From: Thiohalobacter sp.
Lineage (GTDB): Bacteria; Pseudomonadota; Gammaproteobacteria; DSM-19610
Assembly: GCA_026984515.1 (NCBI GenBank)
Contig: JALSRZ010000014.1
Location: 1 to 64,000, forward strand
DNA: 64,000 nt
Direction of reading: 5' to 3'
Shown in pieces: positions 53,364-61,460 of this stretch (the first letter of the stretch is position 1; each line of letters opens with the position of its first letter). Both the position numbers and the translations under genes were made by a program. Below the pieces are notes generated by a model that was not told the origin of the DNA, did not search any database, and saw only the letters and a list, made by a program, of their open reading frames with translations.

Positions 53364-54590
53364 ATGCATCACACCATCAGACAGGTCATCAGTCTCTTCC
53401 TGGCCCTTGCCGGCCTATTCTCACTGTCGCTGGCGACTGCATCCACGGGCCGCTACGACGTGTCCTATCTCTGGCACCGGGACGTCAGCAGTGTGCTGGA
53501 ATACCGCGACCGCGTTGCCAGAGTGCTGGGGCCCGGCGTTTCCAAAGACCTCCGGGTGGTCGCCAAAGGCAAGTTGTACGGACTCATCTATGACCGGCGC
53601 AGTGACAGCAACCGGGCCGGCAAGCTGGCCCGTGAGCACACCCGTCTGCTGCGCTCGCGCGGCCTGGAAGCCGCTGCCGCGGTACCCTCCCGGAACTGGC
53701 ACTTTGTCAAGGCCGGCAACGCCGAACACACCGACAAGCAGGCCGGCACGCGCGCGGTACCGCGCAGCAGAATGTCCAGCGCCGAGCGCGCCCGCGAAAT
53801 CCGCGACATCGGCGCGGCGGTGGAAGACTACATCAAACGCCTGCGCCGGGAAGGCAAGATCGCGCCGGACGAACGCACCGGCTGGTCCGTGTTTGATTTC
53901 ACCACGGGTGAGAAGCTGGTCACCATCAATGAGGACGTACAGTTCCAGGCGGCCAGCCTGGTGAAACCGTTTATCGCGGCCGCCTTTTTCCAGCAAGTGA
54001 AGGAAGGCGACCTCATTTACGGACCCAAAAGCCGGCGCCACATGGAAAAGATGATCCACCATTCCAACAACGCTTCCACCAACTGGGTCATGCGCCAGAT
54101 GGGCGGGCCGCAAAAGGTCGAGCGCATCCTGAAGCAGCGCTACCCGAAGATATTCCGTGACACGCGGCTGGTGGAATTCATTCCGGCCAACGGGCGCAGC
54201 TACCGCAACAAGGCGTCTGTGCACGACTACAGCCGCTTCCTGTACGCGCTCTGGAAAGGCAGGATTACCGGTTCACGCGAGATCAAACGCCTGATGGCCA
54301 TGCCGGGCTCCGACCGGATCTACACCGGCGCCCGGGAAATTCCGAAAGGCACCCGGGTCTACAACAAGACCGGCAGCACCGCGCGTGTCTGCGGTGACAT
54401 GGGCATCCTCAGTGTCAGGGGCCGTGACGGCAAACGCTACCCCTACACCATCATCGGCATCATCGAAAAACAGCAGCGCAGTGAAAACTACACCGCCTGG
54501 ATCCGCGCACGCAGTAACGTAATCCGCAATGTGTCCAACATTGTGTACAAGGGCATTGCCCGGCAACATAATCTGGAAAGCGTGCTTTAG
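53364..54590 (+). CDS. Class A beta-lactamase-like serine hydrolase
   Basis: A 408-residue secreted or periplasmic protein with a signal peptide ending near LATAS. The first 140 residues after it are an extra domain. The C-terminal domain shows the penicillin-binding triad: SxxK in AASLVKPF, SNN in HHSNNASTNW and KTG in YNKTGSTARVCGD. Family members include beta-lactamases and D-Ala-D-Ala or other peptidoglycan-related hydrolases. The N-terminal extension argues for a cell-wall role, but resistance cannot be excluded from sequence. Confidence 0.82.
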   Translation: MHHTIRQVISLFLALAGLFSLSLATASTGRYDVSYLWHRDVSSVLEYRDRVARVLGPGVSKDLRVVAKGKLYGLIYDRRSDSNRAGKLAREHTRLLRSRGLEAAAAVPSRNWHFVKAGNAEHTDKQAGTRAVPRSRMSSAERAREIRDIGAAVEDYIKRLRREGKIAPDERTGWSVFDFTTGEKLVTINEDVQFQAASLVKPFIAAAFFQQVKEGDLIYGPKSRRHMEKMIHHSNNASTNWVMRQMGGPQKVERILKQRYPKIFRDTRLVEFIPANGRSYRNKASVHDYSRFLYALWKGRITGSREIKRLMAMPGSDRIYTGAREIPKGTRVYNKTGSTARVCGDMGILSVRGRDGKRYPYTIIGIIEKQQRSENYTAWIRARSNVIRNVSNIVYKGIARQHNLESVL

Positions 54591-54685
54591 CCCGGATTTC
54601 TCACCAGCGTTCGGCGTGATGATTTCGTTGTGCTTTCGCGGTCAGGGAGCCGCTCCTGCGAGGGGAAAGGATCCGGCCCGTTCGG

Positions 54686-55018
54686 TCAGATATGTGAAAC
54701 CAGTTTGGCGGCGGGCACGCTGGAGCGGATCGCCGTGGCAATCTCGTGGCGTACGCCATGCACCGGCCGGATAGACACCCACAACAGGTTCAGCGCCAGG
54801 TTGAATTCCGCGAACACCACCACGCCGCTGAAACGCGCCAGCACCCGGTGCAACTCGTCGATGGTGCGTTGAATATGCTGATTGGGTTTCTTGCGCAGGC
54901 CCGGAATGATCACCATGAAATCCGACAACGGCTTGCCGTATTCGTCCACCGTCGGCGCGCGCTTGCGCAATGGCTCGGAAGCATCCTGGATCGTCAGTGT
55001 TGCGCGCAGGAAATTCAT
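54686..55018 (-). CDS. Conserved-looking hypothetical protein
   Basis: A 110-residue protein starting MNFLRATLTIQDASEPLRKR, with a hydrophobic beta-helix alternation (FMVIIPGLRKKPNQHIQRTI, then FSGVVVFAEFNLALNLLWVS). There is no signal peptide and I recognise no domain. The length and composition look like a real gene, although it has no strong Shine-Dalgarno. It stands alone between the beta-lactamase-like gene and tRNA-Arg. Confidence 0.55.
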   Translation of the reverse strand: MNFLRATLTIQDASEPLRKRAPTVDEYGKPLSDFMVIIPGLRKKPNQHIQRTIDELHRVLARFSGVVVFAEFNLALNLLWVSIRPVHGVRHEIATAIRSSVPAAKLVSHI

Positions 55019-55179
55019 AGTGGTAAATATAGCCCACCGCAACACGGCCGTTCAATCACAAATTGGCGCGCATCCGCCGTACAGTATTCAAGCCGCTCAA
55101 TACGCTGACTATTTTGGGCGTAACAACGCGGGCGGGTGGCCGCCCTGCGGTGGCTTTGCTACCATTGGCGCGCAGTTCA

Positions 55180-55256
55180 GTCCCGGTAGCTCAGCTGGAT
55201 AGAGCGAGCGCCTCCTAAGCGCTAGGTCGGAGGTTCGAATCCTCTCCGGGACGCCA
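55180..55256 (+). tRNA. tRNA-Arg (anticodon CCT)
   Basis: A 77-base cloverleaf with encoded CCA. The acceptor stem is GTCCCGG/CCGGGAC, the anticodon arm AGCGC/GCGCT has loop CTCCTAA giving anticodon CCT for AGG codons, and the T loop is TTCGAAT. It converges with the relA-family gene, 12 bp away. Confidence 0.95.
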
Positions 55257-55268
55257 TCTGCTCTCGGG

Positions 55269-57482
55269 CTACACTTTGCGCCGCACCTCGATGATATTCG
55301 GCAGTTGCCCGATGCGGCTGAGGATACGACTCAGCTGGCCGATGTCGGTCACTTCAATATGCAGCTCCATGCGTGCCACGAGATCCTTCTTGTCAGTGCA
55401 GGTGTTCACGCCCAGCACATTGATATGATCATTGGCCAGCAGGGCTGACACATCGCGTAACAACCCGGGCCGGTCGTAGGCCTGGATATGGATATCGACC
55501 GGGAACACCCGGTCCGGCAATGCTCCCCACTCGACATCGATCAGGCGATCCCGGTCTTCGTCCTTGAGGCGCAGCACGTTGGCGCAGTCGCGACGGTGGA
55601 TGGTTACCCCGCGCCCGCGCGTGATGTAGCCGACGATGGCATCATTGGGTACCGGGTTGCAGCAACGGGCCGTATTGGTCAGGAGGTTGCCTACACCCAG
55701 TATCTTGAAATCGTCAGTCTCCTTCCGTGGTGCGGGACGTCGCTTTGAACTGGGCAGGGACAGGGATTCATCGTCAGCCGGCTGGCTCAGGTTCAGCACG
55801 GCATTGACCACCTGGCCCAGCTGCTGGTCACCGCGCCCCAGTGCGGCCATCAGGCTGTCGGTATCCCTGTAGTTCAGCTTTTTGACCACCTTGTCCAGTT
55901 CGCTGACCGACAGGCCCAGGCGGTGCAGTTCGCGCTCCAGCGCTGTCCGTCCCGCGTTGATGTTGATGTCACGGTCCTGCTGCTTGAACCAGTGACGCAC
56001 CTTGGCGCGGGCGCGCGGGGTTTTCAGGTAACCCAGGTGGGGGTTGAGCCAGTCACGGCTGGGAGCCGGCTGGCGCGCTTTCAGTACTTCGATCTGTTCA
56101 CCGTTGCTCAGCTCATAGTTCAGCGGAACGATGCGACCGTCGACCTTCACGCCCCGGCAGCGGTGACCCACATCGGTATGAATATGGTAGGCAAAGTCCA
56201 GCGCCGTGGCACCGGCAGGCATGTCAACGACCTTGCCCTGCGGGGTCAGTACATAGACCCGCTCACCGATCGACTCGGACTTGAAACGGTCGACAAACTC
56301 GTCGGCCGACTGTTCCTCGTCTTTCCACTCCAGCACCTGGCGCAACCAGGCCACTTTTTTCTCAAAGCCGGCATCGTAGTGCGCGCCTTCCTTGTAACGC
56401 CAGTGCGCGGCGATACCGAGTTCGGCGTGTTCGTGCATTTCGCGGGTGCGTATCTGCACCTCGACCGCCTTGCCCTCCGGCCCGATGACCGCGGTGTGCA
56501 GGGAGCGGTAGTTGTTGCTCTTGGGGTTGGCAATATAGTCGTCGAACTCGTGCGGCACGTGATGCCACAGACTGTGCACAATGCCCAGTGCGGCGTAACA
56601 GTCGCGCGGAGTATCCACCAGCACGCGGACGGCCTGCACGTCGAAGATTTCGTGGAAGTCGACGTTCTTGCGCTGCATCTTGCGCCAGATGCTATAGATA
56701 TGCTTGGGCCTGCCACTGATCTCCGCCCTGATGCCTGCTTCCTCAAAGGCCTTCTGCAGGCGCTCCTTGACCAGCTCGATGTGCCGTTCACGGTCGATGC
56801 GGCGGCCGTCCAGCAGCGAGGCGATACGCCGGTAGGCCTCGCTGTCCAGGTAGCGCAGGGCCAGGTCTTCCAGTTCCCACTTGACCTGCCAGATACCCAG
56901 CCGGTTGGCCAGCGGTGCATAGATGTCCAGGGTCTCGCCAGCGATGCGGCGCTGACGCTCCTCGCTCAGGTAACGCAGGGTGCGCATGTTGTGCAGGCGG
57001 TCAGCCAGTTTGATCAGCACCACGCGCACATCTTCCGCCATAGCCAGCAGCAGCTTGCGCACACTCTCCGAATGGCTGATCTCTGCACTGCTACGGTCCG
57101 GGGCCACACCGCGGATTTCGTCGATGTGGCCCATTTTGGTGACCCCGTCGACCAGCGCGGCCACGTCATTGCCGAAGGCGCTGGCGATGGTTTCGAGTGA
57201 GACATCGGTATCCTCGACCACGTCATGCAGAATCGCGGCAGCCACCGCCTCGTGATCGAGGTTCAGGTGATGCACGATCTCGGCCACCGCCAGGCAGTGC
57301 ACCAGGTAGGGCTCACCGGAGGCCCGCCGCTGTTCGCGGTGCGCCTTTTGCGCCATGTCCAGCGCGGCATGAATGACCTGCTGCTCCGGTTCGCTGCGAT
57401 CCTTGCCGACCGCGGCCAGCCAGGCATCCAGGTCCAGTGCCTGTCCGTTGGAAGGTGTCGTGGTTTCTGCCCGGGCTACCAT
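55269..57482 (-). CDS. relA: RelA/SpoT-family (p)ppGpp enzyme
   Basis: A 737-residue long-form alarmone enzyme. The N-terminal HD hydrolase domain keeps the metal residues (VHCLAVAE, HDVVEDTD at 86-93, LADRLHNMRTL). The synthetase domain has FDVQAVRVLV and EFDDYIANPKSNNYRSLHTA; the acidic EFDD is the RelA-type variant, whereas SpoT/Rel enzymes have RFKD. TGS (VYVLTPQGKVVDMPAGATAL), a zinc-finger/conserved Cys region (NTARCCNPVPND) and a C-terminal ACT domain follow. Ribosome-linked ppGpp synthesis in amino-acid starvation is expected. The intact HD site is unusual for gammaproteobacterial RelA. Confidence 0.9.
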   Translation of the reverse strand: MVARAETTTPSNGQALDLDAWLAAVGKDRSEPEQQVIHAALDMAQKAHREQRRASGEPYLVHCLAVAEIVHHLNLDHEAVAAAILHDVVEDTDVSLETIASAFGNDVAALVDGVTKMGHIDEIRGVAPDRSSAEISHSESVRKLLLAMAEDVRVVLIKLADRLHNMRTLRYLSEERQRRIAGETLDIYAPLANRLGIWQVKWELEDLALRYLDSEAYRRIASLLDGRRIDRERHIELVKERLQKAFEEAGIRAEISGRPKHIYSIWRKMQRKNVDFHEIFDVQAVRVLVDTPRDCYAALGIVHSLWHHVPHEFDDYIANPKSNNYRSLHTAVIGPEGKAVEVQIRTREMHEHAELGIAAHWRYKEGAHYDAGFEKKVAWLRQVLEWKDEEQSADEFVDRFKSESIGERVYVLTPQGKVVDMPAGATALDFAYHIHTDVGHRCRGVKVDGRIVPLNYELSNGEQIEVLKARQPAPSRDWLNPHLGYLKTPRARAKVRHWFKQQDRDININAGRTALERELHRLGLSVSELDKVVKKLNYRDTDSLMAALGRGDQQLGQVVNAVLNLSQPADDESLSLPSSKRRPAPRKETDDFKILGVGNLLTNTARCCNPVPNDAIVGYITRGRGVTIHRRDCANVLRLKDEDRDRLIDVEWGALPDRVFPVDIHIQAYDRPGLLRDVSALLANDHINVLGVNTCTDKKDLVARMELHIEVTDIGQLSRILSRIGQLPNIIEVRRKV

Positions 57483-57518
57483 ACTATCAAGTGTAGACCC
57501 ACCCGGAAGCGACGGCCA

Positions 57519-58133
57519 TCAGGTTTTTACATCGAGCGCAGCCAGGTCACTGCGCAGGGATTCCAGCGCCGCTTCCAGCGCCTGCTGCATGGCGCGGCTG
57601 GTAGCGTGCATATCCTTGCCATCACTTGCCTGTTGCTGCAGGTAAACACCTGTCCATAATGCTGCTGTATCGCGCCCCACATACAGGCTCGCTTCCAGCT
57701 CCAGTTCAGCGCTCGGCGGCCCGCCCCCCACCACCCGCTCAAAGCGCAACAGGCGTGTACGCAGGTGATAACCGCTGCCGGTGTGCATGCGATCATCCCC
57801 GACGCTGTCCGCAATACCGCTGCTGCGCAGGTAGTGCAGCAGTGCCTGGTGAACCATACGTGGCGGCTGGTCCACCCAGAACTCGTAGTGGTAACGATGC
57901 AGCTCCAGCGGCCTGTCCGCATCACGATACAGAATTGCGCGCCCGCTGCGCAGCGGATCCGCCATCACGTAGTCAACCTGCAACCCCCCTGTCAGTACCG
58001 GAGCGGGCAACACCGTGTCGGCAGACAGGCTGGTCTGCAGCTGGTAGAAGCGGTCTTCCGGCACCGGGCCGGAACTGCTGCAGGCCGTCAGCAGCAACAG
58101 CAACACACAACAGGCACCCGCATATCTAGTCAC
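57519..58133 (-). CDS. ABC-transporter auxiliary lipoprotein (PqiC/MlaD-partner type)
   Basis: A 204-residue outer-membrane lipoprotein (lipobox LLTAC near residue 14-18) of the family that accompanies MCE transporters. The body (RFYQLQTSLSADTVLPAPVL, then a LSADTV-to-YEFWVDQPPRMVHQALLHYL core) fits PqiC-like proteins. The start is GTG and overlaps the MCE gene by 8 bases. It probably binds the MCE ring or the outer membrane to pass phospholipid. Confidence 0.8.
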   Translation of the reverse strand: MTRYAGACCVLLLLLTACSSSGPVPEDRFYQLQTSLSADTVLPAPVLTGGLQVDYVMADPLRSGRAILYRDADRPLELHRYHYEFWVDQPPRMVHQALLHYLRSSGIADSVGDDRMHTGSGYHLRTRLLRFERVVGGGPPSAELELEASLYVGRDTAALWTGVYLQQQASDGKDMHATSRAMQQALEAALESLRSDLAALDVKT

Positions 58134-59073
58134 GACTCACCCCCGTATCCCGTGGTGCGGAACCGCCAATCAGACGACCGGGATTCTCCCGGATCTGGCG
58201 GCTGAACTCGCTCATATTGCGACTGGTGCTGTCCAGGTTCTGCAGGATATCGCCGGTGTAACGGGACACCTGCTCCAGCACCTTGCGCAGGTCCGCCGTC
58301 GCCTGTTGCAGGTCCGGCCGGGTCGCGCTAACCAGGCTGTCCAGTTTACGGATCAGTACCTGTGTTTCCTGCTTCACCTCCACCAGTCCCGCCGACAGCG
58401 TGCGCACATCCCTGGCCGTTTCCTCGACGTCGTCCAGGGTCCTGTGTACCTGTGCCTCGGTTTGCGCATTGAGGATACCGGAAAGGTAGGTGGCGCTTTG
58501 GTCCAGTTTGACAATCAGTGCCTGCATGCCTTCCATGATCGCCGGCAAACCCGTGTCGAGCTCGCCACCGACCTGCTGCACGGTATGGTTCAGGGTTTCC
58601 AGCAACGGTCGGATCGCATGTTCACTGAGATCGCCGAAGTCTCCCGCAACCGCGCCGAGCGTGGCAAACAGGTCAACACCCTGCTCGCCCTTCAGCTCGC
58701 TGCCGGGTGCGAGGAACTCGCCGGATCGGCCTTCCTCGATATTGACCACGGTATCCGCCAGCAAACCCTCGGAATAGATACGCGCGACGCTGTCGACCGG
58801 AATCTCCCAGCCCTTGCTTACCTGCAGCGCCACCCGGTAGCGCATGCCCTGTTCGTTCCTTTGCGGTTCGATTGCGGTTACGTGTCCCACACCATAGCCT
58901 TCATAGGTGACGGGGGTTCCGCTGGTCAAGCCGCTTACGTTGCTGTACCAGGTGTAGTAGAGATCGCGCTCCCCCACCCCGTTGAGCAGGCGGAACAGTA
59001 CGTACAGCAGGGCGGCAAGTCCCGCCAGCACAAACAGTCCGACCGAGAAATAGTTGATGGTATCCCTTTTCAA
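58126..59073 (-). CDS. MlaD-like MCE substrate-binding protein (TTG start)
   Basis: A 315-residue protein with an N-terminal membrane anchor (VGLFVLAGLAALLYVLFRLL), an MCE domain (YYTWYSNVSGLTSGTPVTYE, GYGVGHVTAI) and a long helical tail. MCE proteins form hexameric rings that carry lipids across the periplasm. The best start is a TTG at 59073 with GGAG about 10 bases upstream, 2 bp after the ATPase gene. The long tail resembles needle-forming MCE proteins more than the short E. coli MlaD. Confidence 0.85.
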   Translation of the reverse strand: MKRDTINYFSVGLFVLAGLAALLYVLFRLLNGVGERDLYYTWYSNVSGLTSGTPVTYEGYGVGHVTAIEPQRNEQGMRYRVALQVSKGWEIPVDSVARIYSEGLLADTVVNIEEGRSGEFLAPGSELKGEQGVDLFATLGAVAGDFGDLSEHAIRPLLETLNHTVQQVGGELDTGLPAIMEGMQALIVKLDQSATYLSGILNAQTEAQVHRTLDDVEETARDVRTLSAGLVEVKQETQVLIRKLDSLVSATRPDLQQATADLRKVLEQVSRYTGDILQNLDSTSRNMSEFSRQIRENPGRLIGGSAPRDTGVSRD

Positions 59074-59075
59074 AA

Positions 59076-59891
59076 TCAGTCTGCTCCTTCAGTCAGACGC
59101 TGCAGATACTGTTCGGCATCTACCGGCACATCTTCAGAGGTGCGCGTCAGCAGGTTGCGTATTCGCCGGTTATCCGAATTGCGAATCTCGTCGACACTAC
59201 CGGTCATGAGGATGTTGCCACGGTCCAGCACCGTGATCCGGTCGGCGATCTTGAAAGCGCTTTCCAGTTCGTGTGTGACCACCACGATCGCCACCTGCAT
59301 GGCATCGCGGATGCGCAGGATCAGCTTGTCCAGGTCTGCGGCCACCACCGGGTCCAGGCCGGCGGAGGGCTCGTCAAAAAACAGCAGCTTCGGGTCCATG
59401 ACCAGCGCGCGCGCCAGTGCAGCGCGTTTGATCATGCCCCCGGACAGTTGCGCGGGCATCAGGTTCTCGTAGCCGGCCATGTTCACGACTTCGAGTTTCA
59501 TGCGGCTCATGATGCGGATGGTGTTCTCGTCCAGCCGGGTATGCTCCCGCAACGGCATACACACATTCTCGCCCACGGTCATGGAATTGAACAGCGCGCC
59601 GCCCTGGAAGGAAACCCCGATCTTTTTGCGCAGTTCCGTCCACTCCCGGCCGCCCAGGGTGCGGGTGTCCCTGCCAAACAGGCGTATGCAGCCGCTGTCG
59701 GGGTGGTGCAATCCCAGCATGTAGCGCAACAGCGTCGACTTGCCCGAACCGCTGCCACCCATGATGACCATGATCTCGCCGTCCTCGACGTTCAGCGACA
59801 CCCGGTCGAGGATCTTCTGCTGACCGTAACAGGTCACCAGTTCCTCGACTTCGATCACCGGCTGCGTGGCGGTTTGTGCTTGCGTCTGCAT
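59076..59891 (-). CDS. MlaF-like ABC transporter ATPase
   Basis: A 271-residue ATPase with Walker A GGSGSGKST, signature LSGGM, Walker B LLFFDEPSAGLDP and an H-loop (VVVTHELESAF). It powers phospholipid transport with the adjacent permease. The ATG at 59891 overlaps the permease stop (TGATG); a GTG one codon earlier is also possible. Confidence 0.92.
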   Translation of the reverse strand: MQTQAQTATQPVIEVEELVTCYGQQKILDRVSLNVEDGEIMVIMGGSGSGKSTLLRYMLGLHHPDSGCIRLFGRDTRTLGGREWTELRKKIGVSFQGGALFNSMTVGENVCMPLREHTRLDENTIRIMSRMKLEVVNMAGYENLMPAQLSGGMIKRAALARALVMDPKLLFFDEPSAGLDPVVAADLDKLILRIRDAMQVAIVVVTHELESAFKIADRITVLDRGNILMTGSVDEIRNSDNRRIRNLLTRTSEDVPVDAEQYLQRLTEGAD

Positions 59892-60706
59892 CACTGGATC
59901 AGGAAAAACGTAAAAATCATGTCAGCCACCACGATGGCGCCGATACAGAGCACCACCGAACGCGTGGTGGCACGACCCAGGCCCTCGGCGCCGCCACTGG
60001 CATTGAAGCCGTTGCTGGTCGCCACCAGCGCGATCAGCACGGCGAACACCAGGCTCTTGAGCAGGCCCTGCCAGAGATCCCCCGGCACCAGCGACGCCAG
60101 TACCCGGTCGAAGTAGGTCTCCATACTGATATGCAGTTCCATGACCGACAGCATGCCGCCGCCCAGCAGTGCCATACCGTCTGCGAGCAGGGTCATTACC
60201 GGCATCATCACCAGCATCGCTACCAGCACCGGTGCGACCAGGTAGCGCACCGGTGCGATGCCCATGACCCGCAGGGCGTCGATCTCCTGCGCCATCTGCA
60301 TGGTACCGATGCGCGCGGCAATCGCCGAACCGGAACGCCCCGCCACCACGATACCGGCGATCAGCACACCGAACTCGCGCGTCACCGAGGTAGCGATACC
60401 GCTGATAATCTGCGACTCGGCACCGAACTCCCGCAGTGTATAAATGCCCTGCATGGCCATCATCGCACCGTTTGCAAACGCCAGCACCGCCAGCACCGGG
60501 ATCGCCTGCACACCGATACTCATCATCTCCGCAAACACGGCCTGCAGCCGCACCCGCTGCCGGAACCAGTAGCCGAAAACTATCCAGAACAGGCTTTCAC
60601 CCAGCAGCGCAGCGCCGTAACCGAAATCCTCCACACCACTGACAAACTTCCGCCCGACCTGCTCGCTCAGGCGACGGAACCCCGTGGCTGCGTGCTCAGC
60701 TGCCAT
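59891..60706 (-). CDS. MlaE-like ABC transporter permease
   Basis: A 271-residue inner-membrane protein with several hydrophobic helices and the MlaE family segments (SIGVQAIPVLAVLAFANGAM, then ARIGTMQMAQEIDALRVMGI, the coupling helix). It forms the membrane core of the lipid transporter. The ATG at 60706 overlaps the STAS gene by 11 bases, so STAS and permease are co-translated, in the place MlaB has relative to the other mla genes. Confidence 0.9.
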   Translation of the reverse strand: MAAEHAATGFRRLSEQVGRKFVSGVEDFGYGAALLGESLFWIVFGYWFRQRVRLQAVFAEMMSIGVQAIPVLAVLAFANGAMMAMQGIYTLREFGAESQIISGIATSVTREFGVLIAGIVVAGRSGSAIAARIGTMQMAQEIDALRVMGIAPVRYLVAPVLVAMLVMMPVMTLLADGMALLGGGMLSVMELHISMETYFDRVLASLVPGDLWQGLLKSLVFAVLIALVATSNGFNASGGAEGLGRATTRSVVLCIGAIVVADMIFTFFLIQ

Positions 60707-61028
60707 TGGCCAGCCGCTCGTCCAGCGAGTCATAGATCCGGAACACCTTGTCCAGCCGCGCCAGGCGCAACACGTTCATGGCTGCGTCACTGACACCGAT
60801 CAGCCCGAACTCCAGGTGGTTGGAACGCGCGTACTGGAACCCCTCCACCAGGCTCGCCACCCCCGAGCTGTCGATATATTCGACTGCTGACAGGTCTACC
60901 ATGACGTGTTTCTGCTTTTTCAGACAGGCGAGAATGACCTTGCGCGCATCCGGCGACTTGTTGAGGTCGACCTCACCGCTGAGAGCGATCACTGCAAACC
61001 CCTGCCTGTCTTCAATCGGAAAAGCCAT
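60696..61028 (-). CDS. STAS-domain protein (anti-anti-sigma/MlaB-like)
   Basis: A 110-residue single STAS domain. The phospho-acceptor motif is intact (EYIDSSGVASL), as in SpoIIAA/RsbV proteins that are phosphorylated by RsbW-type kinases. The E. coli lipid transporter uses a STAS subunit, MlaB, bound to MlaF. The neighbouring kinase and phosphatase genes suggest this protein is switched by phosphorylation. Whether it serves the transporter, a sigma-factor switch, or both is open. Confidence 0.88.
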   Translation of the reverse strand: MAFPIEDRQGFAVIALSGEVDLNKSPDARKVILACLKKQKHVMVDLSAVEYIDSSGVASLVEGFQYARSNHLEFGLIGVSDAAMNVLRLARLDKVFRIYDSLDERLANGS

Positions 61029-61040
61029 GACAGACTCCTG

Positions 61041-61460
61041 TTACCCTGTGTATTTCTTCATCTGGAAAAGATTGCCAACGCCTTCGGGCGGATCGATGAA
61101 CCCGCACTCGTCCATCAGGCAGTCGATGAGGTGCACCCCCAGCCCGCCGGGACGCACATCGTCCAGGTCGCGGGAGCAGACCTTTTCGACATCGACCCTG
61201 TGCGCATAGTCGCGCAAGCGGATCACCAGCGCACCCTGCTCCTGTACCAGCGTAACATCGATCCGGCCATTGGGGTCCATGCCGTAGGCATGCTGAATGA
61301 TATTGGTGCAGGCCTCGTTGACAGCCAGCACCACGGCGTCCGTCGCCTGCCGGTCCAGCCCGGCGATATCCGCGGCATCGCGCAACACGCAGCGCAACAG
61401 CTTCAGGCGGCTGGTCCTGGAACAGAAGCTCAGTGTGACCAGCTGGTCATCGCAGTCCAT
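61041..61460 (-). CDS. RsbW-like anti-sigma serine kinase
   Basis: A 139-residue GHKL-ATPase protein (N-box AVNEACTNIIQHAYG; G-box DVRPGGLGVHLIDCLMD) of the RsbW/SpoIIAB type, which phosphorylates STAS partners and may bind a sigma factor or other target. ATG 61460 is used; it overlaps the phosphatase gene by 14 bases, with AGGGA upstream. A TTG at 61478 is an alternative. Confidence 0.88.
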   Translation of the reverse strand: MDCDDQLVTLSFCSRTSRLKLLRCVLRDAADIAGLDRQATDAVVLAVNEACTNIIQHAYGMDPNGRIDVTLVQEQGALVIRLRDYAHRVDVEKVCSRDLDDVRPGGLGVHLIDCLMDECGFIDPPEGVGNLFQMKKYTG

